This document shows, in pieces, positions 1-8,800 of a stretch of 18,081 nt of DNA. Within the stretch, counting starts at the first letter, position 1. Each line of letters opens with the position of its first letter. Source of the stretch: Dunaliella salina (Eukaryota; Chlorophyta; Chlorophyceae; Chlamydomonadales; Dunaliellaceae). The position numbers were made by a program, and so were the translations under genes. The stretch spans positions 17,598-35,678 of the forward strand of contig MU070602.1 in the NCBI GenBank assembly GCA_002284615.2, in the 5' to 3' direction. A model generated the notes under the pieces. It did no database searches and had not been told where the DNA came from. It saw only the letters and a list, made by a program, of their open reading frames with translations.

Positions 1-230
1 CTTGCACATACTTGCAGGGATTTGTGAGTAGAGGCCTTCATAAGTAGGAAGCAACTGCTGAGAGTGTCGAGGCAAGGGTTAGCGGACAAAAGGAAGGAAA
101 GCAAAGAAAGGAAGGCGAGGGAGGAAGAGAAGGCGAGGGAGGAAAGGAAGGCAAGGGGCAGGCGAGGCAGAGGGAGTGGGAAAGTTCATGCCAGAATGTT
201 GTGCATTCTTCTTTCCAGTGAATGAGGCAG
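1..230. repeat. Polypurine (GA-rich) imperfect repeat and flank
   Basis: Between about 88 and 180 the + strand is almost pure purine, built from imperfect copies of a motif like GGCGAGGGAGGAA separated by AAGGAAGG variants. It is low-complexity sequence. Short open frames across it on the minus strand (proline/serine-rich) are compositional artefacts. If the segment at 231-404 is an exon, this is the end of the intron before it, which would put a purine tract where a pyrimidine tract is usual; only the last 15 bases (TTCTTCTTTCCAG region, 205-218) are pyrimidine-rich. Confidence 0.55.
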
Positions 231-410
231 ACCTTGAGAGTGCATAACAAACACGCAGCCATTCTTGGTGTTGGCAGTGACCGGATGTATGCATTAAACT
301 GGCTGAAGGGCCAAAGGTTCGAGGAAGTGTCTTCTTTACCTGAGCATCCTGCAGCAATTCATGTTGACTGGGACTTTGCAACAGCATGCAAAAAAGCACT
401 GAAGGTTTGA
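231..410 (+). CDS. Possible exon (3'-terminal?) of an unidentified upstream gene
   Basis: I do not recognise this protein. The frame reads LRVHNKHAAILGVGSDRMYA, then NWLKGQRFEEVSSLPEHPAA and IHVDWDFATACKKALKV, then TGA at 408-410. Residue composition and codon use look like genuine coding sequence rather than shadow. A pyrimidine-rich acceptor ends at 218, but the next in-frame codon (219-221) is TGA, so the exon more likely begins after the AG at 229-230, or translation starts at the ATG at 222. The 3' end is either the TGA at 408-410 (a TGTAA, the usual algal polyadenylation signal, lies at 427-431, rather close) or a splice donor after AAG at 404. It is a separate gene from the glycosyltransferase downstream. 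Confidence 0.35.
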   Translation, partial: TLRVHNKHAAILGVGSDRMYALNWLKGQRFEEVSSLPEHPAAIHVDWDFATACKKALKV

Positions 411-763
411 TGCATGAAAGGTGAATTGTAACAAGGATATGGGATGTATAAGTGGTTGTGTTGTATGCCCACGGGTTCAGAAGTTTTTTTTGGCTCAATA
501 TGGGCCTCGGATCCCTGTGCCTTTTTCAAGATGATCAAAACTTTGGCTTCGCCTTTTCTGTTTACTTTGTTGCCCGTGCTCATGGCACAATTTGCATGTT
601 GTTTGTTGAATAGCTGTGACAATGTTAGCTTTAATCGTTTTTGCCCCCTGGCAGCAGATCTGACGAGTGGTTTGATTCGATCATGATCATCTTTCACCAA
701 TGAATTTGTATGACCTCTACAAGAACATGTCATTTGGGAGGATTGAGGAAAACCTGTGGATTC
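411..763. other. Unassigned sequence downstream of the first exon
   Basis: No convincing exon, RNA gene or mobile element is visible. The open frame at 444-686 on + is hydrophobic and cysteine-rich, has no recognisable domain and lacks good splice sites. The segment could be 3' untranslated sequence or an intron of the upstream gene. Confidence 0.4.
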
Positions 764-1250
764 AGGAAGGCCTTTAGAAATAAGCAAGGGTTTCAGTAGG
801 CCTGCTGGAAGGACTTTAGAAAGAAGGAGGGGTTTAAGGGGGCCTGCAGAAAAACAAGGAGGGGTAGAAGGAGGCGTGCAGGAAAATAAGGAGGGTGGTA
901 AGGAGGCCTGCATGAAAATAAGGAGGGGTTTAAGGAGGCCTGCAGGAAAATAAGGAGGGGTTTAAGGAGGCTTGCAGGAAAATAAGGAGGGGTTGAAGGA
1001 GGCCTGCAGGAAAATAAGGAGGGGTTGAAGGAGGCCTGCAGGAAAATAAGGAGGGGTTTAAGGAGGCCTGCAGGAAAATAAGGAGGGGTTTAAGGAGGCG
1101 TGCAGGAAAATAAGGAGGGGTTTAAGGAGGCGTGCAGGAAAATAAGGAGGGGGCCTGCAGGAAAATAAGGAGGGGTTTAAGGAGGTTTGCAGGAAAATAA
1201 GGAGGGGTTTAAAGAGGCCTGCAGGAAAATAAGGAGGGGTTTAAGGAGGC
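764..1250. repeat. 32-bp minisatellite, roughly 13-15 copies
   Basis: The unit is 32 bases, combining AAGGAGGCCTGCAGG with AAAATAAGGAGGGGTTT. Copies in the first 100 bases are degenerate (TTTAGAAA and TTTCAGTAGG variants). From about 870 to 1140 they are nearly identical and in perfect 32-base register, apart from G/A, T/C and C/G single changes. One unit near 1140-1160 is shortened. The + strand is strongly purine-biased (AAGGAGG). Units contain a CTGCAGG box resembling an algal 3' splice site. The open frame across the array is coincidental. Confidence 0.92.
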
Positions 1251-1475
1251 CAAGAAATTAACGGCGGTCCGTATCTTTTTAAGGAGGCGTTTAAGGAGGG
1301 CCGTAAATTGATTTGCTGGAATTAAGGAGGGCCGTAAATGGCCTTGCTGGACTTAAGGAGGGCCGTAAATCGCATTGCAGTTTTAAGGAGGCCTCCTTAT
1401 CCGGAAATTAAGGGCGAACCGTACCTTTTTAAGGAGGCATTTAAGGAGGTTCAACCCCGCCTTAAGGAGGGGGGT
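1251..1475. repeat. Related array of TTAAGGAGG(G)CCGTAAAT units
   Basis: Three units starting at 1291, 1322 and 1353 share TTAAGGAGGGCCGTAAAT at exact 31-base spacing. A longer block of about 46 bases beginning GAAATTAA at 1254 recurs at about 1404, with CCGTATC/CCGTACC followed by TTTTTAAGGAGGC. This gives a higher-order repeat of about 150 bases. The TTTAAGGAGG core is shared with the 32-bp minisatellite to the left, so both arrays probably have one origin. Confidence 0.75.
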
Positions 1476-2202
1476 ACTCCAGTAGGGGCACCAGAAATGC
1501 CGCCAGCACAAAAATACCGTCCATGGCCAATAGAGCAACCCATGGCCAAGCAAAGAGTTATCGGGGGGTGGCCACTGGACAGGCCAATCGATGTCGATTG
1601 CAAGATACATCACTAGCCTGGAAGGAAGGCCAACAATGCCAACGGAAGTTAGGTTATTCATAGACAACCTAATTGTAATAATAACTGTGCGACTGTCTGT
1701 TTGCATGCACGCACAGACTATTGGGACTAGCGCTATGTATCCTGGCTTCTGCCCAGCACAGACTTTTCAAATTTGAATTGAAATCAAGTACTACAAAAAA
1801 ACACGACGAACCATAATGCAGCAGGTCTTGCAAGATGCCGGAAGTAGGGGTGCTCTAGAAGAACGGGGATTTTGGCCAGCTGCAGACTTCGGTGCATAAA
1901 TTCGATGAACAAAGCGTCACAAAATATACGGTGTGGTCCTACATATATTTTGCTTCATTTTTGGGATGGCGTCCAGTGCTTGCATTCATGCTTGCATTCC
2001 GGACTCGAGCGGGCAATCATTTCCTGCAGTGATTCTCATCATCTTATAAGATATGTCAGCATTTGACATAGACTTGATATGATATGGTAATTCAAAATTG
2101 CATCTTCCTGCATCGTCTGGCATCTTGACAGCTGAGGGAGCAGGGGTTTGGCAGCCAGCCTCCATGTCATGCTTATGTGCAAGTAACAAGTGATGAATCC
2201 TC
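1476..2202 (+). other. Upstream region / presumed promoter and 5' UTR of the glycosyltransferase gene
   Basis: No exon is recognised here. A TATA-like ACATATATTT lies at 1941-1950, about 250 bases before the chosen start codon, but nothing else supports it as a promoter. A small imperfect hairpin (GTCTGT/ACAGAC) lies near 1695-1720. An in-frame TGA at 2194-2196, three codons before the ATG at 2203, closes the reading frame upstream unless a 5' intron intervenes. Confidence 0.35.
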
Positions 2203-2517
2203 ATGGGGGTTTCCTCGCGCACGCGTTACCCGTATGTCCTCAAGCCATGGTATTTCAGTTATTGGACAATATGTGCAGGAGGTGCCCTCCTCTTTGTGTC
2301 ATACCTGTCCTTGCGACAAGGGGGCAGTCTTGATGGGGGAAACTGGTTACACCAGCAGCAGCTGCTGCCACCTATCAGCATTACTGGGGCCCAACATGTA
2401 GAAGGAAATGTCTGGGGCGGTTATTGGCAGGCGGACACAACCTTCACTGCTCCCCCGACAGCAAGAGAAGTCCACCCAGGTCCTTGGAAGGGCTCATGCT
2501 ATGACCTGGCTGCCAAG
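2203..2517 (+). CDS. GT90 gene exon 1: start codon, transmembrane anchor, stem
   Basis: This encodes residues 1-105 and ends in phase 0 at AAG|GTAGCC. The ATG is the first after an in-frame TGA three codons upstream. The N-terminus MGVSSRTRYPYVLKPW is basic and is followed by a hydrophobic helix (YFSYWTICAGGALLFVSYLS, 17-36) and then polar stem sequence with QQQ and GGYWQADTTF. This is the classical Golgi type II anchor layout, with no cleavage site expected. A weaker alternative donor (GTAAGG after 2565) would lengthen the exon, but its phase does not fit exon 2. Confidence 0.75.
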
Positions 2518-5500
2518 GTAGCCTCATGTGCTTTTTGCGCGATCACATTGCGCAAGCTTTGTGCAAGTAAGGTTCCTTCTCTGTCAGACAGTTGTCAGAC
2601 AGTTGTTTTTGCCCCAATGTGAAAAGAAGGTGGTGATCTTTTTGCATCTATATCAGACCTGCTTGCAACTTGGCTTGTTAAGAAGCAAGTTTACACTTAA
2701 TACCCAGGCACCCCAGCCATTCAGTGAGCTGTACATGCCGCGCCATGCTCCAGCATCAACGCTGCCTGGCGGAGCTCCGAGGTGAGAAGAACATCATATG
2801 CGCATAGCGTGAGCGTGGCTTTGCTCATGTTTTGGCCACACCTTATCAGCTGTGTGCTACGTTGTGAGGCTGTAGTGTTTTTAGTCATGCATAAGGATAT
2901 TTTCAAGAAAGATGGCAGGTTTTACCAGGAAGTCATGGTGGAGTAGAACCTGGATGCCATAAATATCAAAGCTTTTTGGAAAGCTTCTGAATGGTGGTAC
3001 TGTAAAGATGCAAACCTCTTTTGAACTAGAAAATTTAGTTCCTTGTTCGTTGGGCACAAGGGATGTGTATTGAGCTGGAATAGCTGGCCTGGCACATAAT
3101 AAGAGCATCTTCTGTGGGACTCATCTTTAGCATGCTTAACAGCTTTTCCCCAGGATTTTGGAGTGGTCCGTGTCTCCAAGGAGTATTTACATAGGAGATG
3201 TTCATACCTCACGTATTCAAGCAAGTGCACGCGCGCAAACAGAATTGGGGGGGGGGAAGATGCACTGAAATTTGACATTGGAAGAGAGATTTGCATACCA
3301 GGGATGAAGCAGTGCAAGCAGACCCCATCCCTGACGGCTTTTCGGCTGGATTTGTTCATGTTCGTTGCTTCTGAGGGAGAGGGCAGCCATGCTTCTTGCT
3401 GTGCATGCAGGGCATGGCATCAATGGGCTGGCAATATTTCGTGGGCGGACTTCCAAGAACAGGCTACCCCTCGCTTAGCAGGCAGGCGAAAGAAGCGTGT
3501 GATCAAGTACAAGGTGAGCTCAGTGTCCTCGCACATGATGCAAGCATGAGGGGGAGTGGGAAAAGATGCACATTACTTGAAGCAGACAATTGGGGGGAAC
3601 AGGAAAGTGTGCACATAATCATTCAAACAGTTCAAAACCCTGTGCAGAGGGAGGAAATGCATGAATCTAGTACCTTGCCGATAGAAATCCTGTGATCAAA
3701 AGTGCATGGAATCTTTCCTACAAGATAGCAAACAGCCTTAGCAACACATTGTGAGGGCTTACCTTCTGCTTCTTTGCCTTCTCTGTGAAATCCTTTTGTG
3801 TGCCATGTGAACCGCAGGTCATCGGGAACCAACTTTACCGACATGGAGGCTGCGGCAGCAGCCTTTATTCTCAGGTACACAGGTCGTCAGCTGATAACAT
3901 TTGCATTTTGTGTGGTGTGCCTGTGCTTGCCAAGCTAGCATCCTTGCATGTAGAAAGCGTAGTTGGCCTTTATGCGCATACTGAAATATGTCTGCAACCT
4001 TTGGTTTTGAGAGTTTCCAAAACACACCCATTCATGTTCTGATCAGTTTTGTGGGCAGGGCAACAATTGATAATTTGTAGCGCCTCTGCTGGAAGGCAGT
4101 CTCCAGCCCTGCCTATTCCACCTGCACTGCACACACACCTTTTGGTGGAACTGCAGGGATGGGTCATACATGATTGGAGCACAAATAGGGTATAAATTGC
4201 AAGAAAAACGCGAATGATACAAGTTTGACAACTCACAGTTAAATTTTTGCTGCAAGAAATACTACGAGTAATAAGTACTTATTGAGGAAGTCAAGTACGT
4301 ATGCGAAAAGCAGCTCTCAAAGCCAGGTAAGATCCTGGGAATTGGCATTGCAGGTTCACACGGTCAGGGGTGCATGCTTAATTAAGGAAAATTTTGATGG
4401 CGCTTCCGAATTACCTGCAAAACCCCTTGGTCCACAAGTGGAAATGTTCATATTTTCACATTTTAAAGACGGGACACTGTCCAACAAGGACTTGCAAATA
4501 CTTAAAGTTTATAAATCGATGCTCAATCAGCATAAAAATGTGGGTCAGGCGACAAAGCTGGGAATCCGGACCACACACCAGACCACATACTGAGCTTTCC
4601 TTCCAGGTTGCTTGGAGAAGGAGGTGCAAGCTGAAATGAATGAATTGACCGAAAATTCTGTGCATTTTGCTCTCCCTTCAAGACCCTGAAGTTAGGGTCA
4701 AATTCGTCCTCTCTTGTTGCCTTGGCACTCGTTCCATAATAGTTTTTTGCTGCTGCCATGTCTGTGCCCCAGTGCGCGTCCCACAATGCCGCCAGGCTGT
4801 TTTTGCTATGGTCATGCCTGAGCTATGCCGCAGAGCTGGTTTATACGTGTCACTATGATTTGTTGTTCTGTGGAGGTGATGGAAGTTGCCGTGTGCTGCT
4901 TGTTTGGCAAACGTCTTGCTACAGTTTTCTGTTCTGTTGAGGTGATGGAAGTTACCGTGTGGTTGCCATGTGCCTGTTGTTCTCTGTTGCTCTGACTTTG
5001 CCTGCAAAGCATACTAACTGCATGGCTGCATGGCTTATGCCTCCTGTTCTCTGTTGCTCTTGGCTTTGTACATACTTACTGCATGCTGCAAGGCTCATGC
5101 CTGCTGTTCTCTGTCGCTTGCAGCCACAAACACACTAAAGCATTGTGGCTTCTTTTACCCAATGTCCTTTCAGTTTGCTGAGGAGATGATGCTCGTGGCC
5201 CTGCACTTGTTTAATGTACCCGACACAGACTTCGCCCTCCAATTTGGTGACAGCTGTCCCTTCCCTGGAATGCCGGTCATAGGTATGCAGAAGCTGTTTC
5301 AATATTGATGAGCTGCCAAACTTGTAAATTGCTCGTGCCAAGATGGCCAAAATCCATGCTTACCCTGTATTGCATACCACCGCCAGGCTGCAGCACTGCA
5401 AGCCCGCAAAAATGTACTGTGCAGCAACATTTCTACTTGTTGTTGCCTTTCACATCGTGTAAAAATGTGATGTGCAGCAACATTTCTTGTTTTTACCTTA

Positions 5501-5766
5501 CACAATGTGTCTGTGCAGCGTTTAATATTTGCCGTAACAACACAGGCAGAGGCGGCTTCACCATGCCCAGCTATCGCACGTGGCAGCACGCGCTCGGCCC
5601 GCAGCAGCAGCAAGTGAGTGTGCTTCAAGCAGAGAGAAAGAAAAAGAAAAACAATTGTGCAGGTAGTGAGAACACCTCGCCTACTACAAAAGGAAAAGGA
5701 GACGCAGCCATCCTTTTGGCAGACACCCATTGGCATGGATTCCTGCAAGACTGCTGTGTGTGTGTG

Positions 5767-5837
<71 letters not shown>

Positions 5838-8800
5838 NGTGTGTGTATGTGTGTGTGTGTGTATGTGTGAAATTGTGCGCAGGGGCACGGCTGCAGCATG
5901 CGAGGTGTGATTTGGCCCTCAGTTCCGATTGAGCGCCTGCATGATGGCTCTGATTTCTCTGACAACATGTTTTGGGGCTACAGCTTGTGGGGCACCTGAT
6001 TGCAGACGTGTGACGGGAGCTGTCCCTATATTGCACTGTCAACTTGCGGCTCGAGGCGCACCTTGGTGTCACAACGGCAGCATGTCAGGGTGCTCATTAT
6101 AGGTGTGCAAAAGGAGTTGTGTCACTTCCACTCAGTCCAGCTGTAGGTCTAATAGCTTGCATGAGGGTCACAAGTACAGAATGTGTGCTTGGGACTAAAT
6201 TGTTTGAATGCCCCTTCTACGTGCTGCTTGCTGCGAGCTTGCACACACTTGGGCTCCAGAAGTGGCACCGAAAGTTATCATCTGAGGCTTTGAGAATCCA
6301 CCTTATAGCAGTAGGCAGCATACGCACAGGCCACAGCAACAGCTTAAAGGAATGGAGTGTTTTGCGAGCGTGTGCATGCTGTTGTGCATAGCGTGCCGTC
6401 ACATTCAAAGCATTCCTCATTTCTGGAATGCAAGGACCTGGACCATTCAGAGTATGCACTTGATTCGTGCTGGAGCATGCACTGATTTCTCTCTTCAAAT
6501 TCCTGACATTCAGCCCTTGCAGTTGCAGACGCTCAATTCCATAACACTCCCTAGCTGTTGCCATGCATGCTTGTGCACTGTTGTGCATCGCCCATTCTTT
6601 GAAGCAGTGGTCATGTTCAGGTTGTGCTTCACCTTTTTTAAAGAATGTAGGCCTTCAGTTTAGGACGTGTGGCATTCATTCTCTGGAACATAGGTCATAT
6701 TTGGTGCTGCGCACCATGAGCATTATTTCGAGCATGGGCCGTTTTTAGGATGGAGTTACACAGCATGGACCATCTGTAGGTTATGCAGCATCATTCTCGC
6801 CAGTTGGACACCTGCTCTCATACACAGCAATTGATGAAGTCAAGGTGCCTGTGCAGTGTACCCCTTGGTTCCCTTTTTCTTGTGCAGTTGCTGCACAGGT
6901 GAGGTTCTTGTACAGGCACCTCTGTCCATACACAAAAATTGTCTAGGTGTCTCTGCAGTGTTCCTTTTCTTTGGTTCCCTTCTTTCTTTGCAGGTGAGGT
7001 TCCTGCACAGGCACCTCCGTTTGTTCACAGCAATCATTCGGGTTAAAGGGGTTTTTGTAGTGCTCCCCTGTGTCCCCTCCTTCCTTTGCAGATATTGCAC
7101 AGGTGAGGTGCGTGCACAGGCACCTCTGTTCATACGCAGCAATCGTTTGTGGATTAGCTGGAAAGCATGGGAATGATCAAGTATGTATCAGGGTTGATCA
7201 ATTCGCCGGTTTGACAAAATAAATTCGCCAATTATGCGAGAAAATTCGAAATTCGACGCATTATGCGAACGCATGTTTGCCTGCCAGGCAAAGGGGTAGG
7301 AAGGGGTAGCAACCATCCTATCTCCCTTGCCATTCTTTCCCCCCTGTGCCAAGGCTATATAAACAATTTTAATAATAATTTAATGGGGAAAGACAGAGGT
7401 CCTGAATGGGACCATGTGGGGGTGCAAAGGGGGATCTGAGGTTGCCTTGTACCCCCTTCTTGGCACAAGGCATAAAATTCTACGAATTGACATTTTAAAA
7501 TGCGAAAAAATGCGTCAAAATTCGAATTTCGAATTAATTCGAAACTGGCGAATTGATCAACCCTGGTATGTATAGTACAGCAAAAAGCAATCAAATATAC
7601 TGCTAAGAATGGTGTCTGTGCAGTGCTGCGATGGTTCCTTCATGCTTGTGCAGGTGCTGCACAGGTGAAGTGCTCGCACAACCATCTCAGACAGTGCAGC
7701 TGATGGTTTGCTGCTGCTCATTTCGTCCCAGGTCCTCCCCCAGCGCTTCAGGCCAGGAATTCACTGCCATGCCCCAGCCACAGTGTTATGCGTACACAGC
7801 CACCTCAGACTGTGCAGCAAGCATTTCGTTGCTGTTTTTTGCCACACCCCAGGTGTTGCACCAGTGCTTTGCGGCCAAGTACCCCACGGACATGTCCCAG
7901 CGGGTGCCTGACGTGGTGTGGCGAGGATCCACCACTGACCCCTTTTTCGATGAATTCAACAAGTCCACATACCTGCAGGTGGGGTTGATGATGGTTCAAG
8001 TATTCAGTGTTGGCAGAGAATCGCAAGTGGATTTAATGATGGTTCAAATAATGCATTGTTGGCGGGGAACTGCAGGTGAGCAAGGAAGATCTCATCTGTG
8101 ACTTTCAGTGCCTTTCCCAGTGATGTGCATTGTAAGCTGCTGCTGGAATCAGACATCCTGCCATCTTCTATTTGTTTCCTTCAGCAATGGGAAGGACAAA
8201 AACTGCCAAAATTTTGTTGGCAACACACATGGGAAATATATCTGCATTTCCTGCAATGTTGACCTTCCGTGCCTTTTGGCCTGCATTGGTCAAGGTCTTG
8301 GCCTGGTGCCGACAGTGACGCCTTTCTCTTCATGTATGCTCACTTGCTTTAAACAAAGCCTCTTCTTAGTACCATTTCCCCAGCCCAGCAGTTGGCTGAT
8401 CCCTATGGTCATTTTGCTTCTTTGCAAAGTGGTCTTCAAATTGAAACATATGTTGGTGTTCAAAGGTGGCCTCTCGCCTGGGAGCCTCATCCTTCTATAA
8501 CGTCATCCACTACATTGGACAGCCTCTTGACAGAGTGCCTCGTTTGTTTGGTCACCCTTGCCCAGTCTGAATTCCCTTGCTTGGCGGCCTCATTTTTTCC
8601 AGCGGTAACCATGTCCCCTGCATTGATGGTCTTGCACCATGGTTGATCCCCTGTTTTCTGCTCAAAGCCGTGCATGACCACATCATAATGGACCTCACTG
8701 GCAAAATAAGGGAAGAGGAAATTGACCCTGATCACTCTCCGCCATCAGATTGCCTCCATACACCCCTAGCCTTTGGTCTGGGGTTGTAATCTTTGAGTCA

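Noticed and set aside
764..1475. Many AAGGAGG motifs resembling bacterial ribosome-binding sites
   Set aside because: They belong to a minisatellite in a eukaryotic intergenic region, and no start codons or genes follow them.
5299..6072. Long minus-strand frame of about 257 codons across the TG repeat
   Set aside because: It is created by the dinucleotide repeat (alternating Thr-His) and overlaps exon 6 of the real gene on the other strand.
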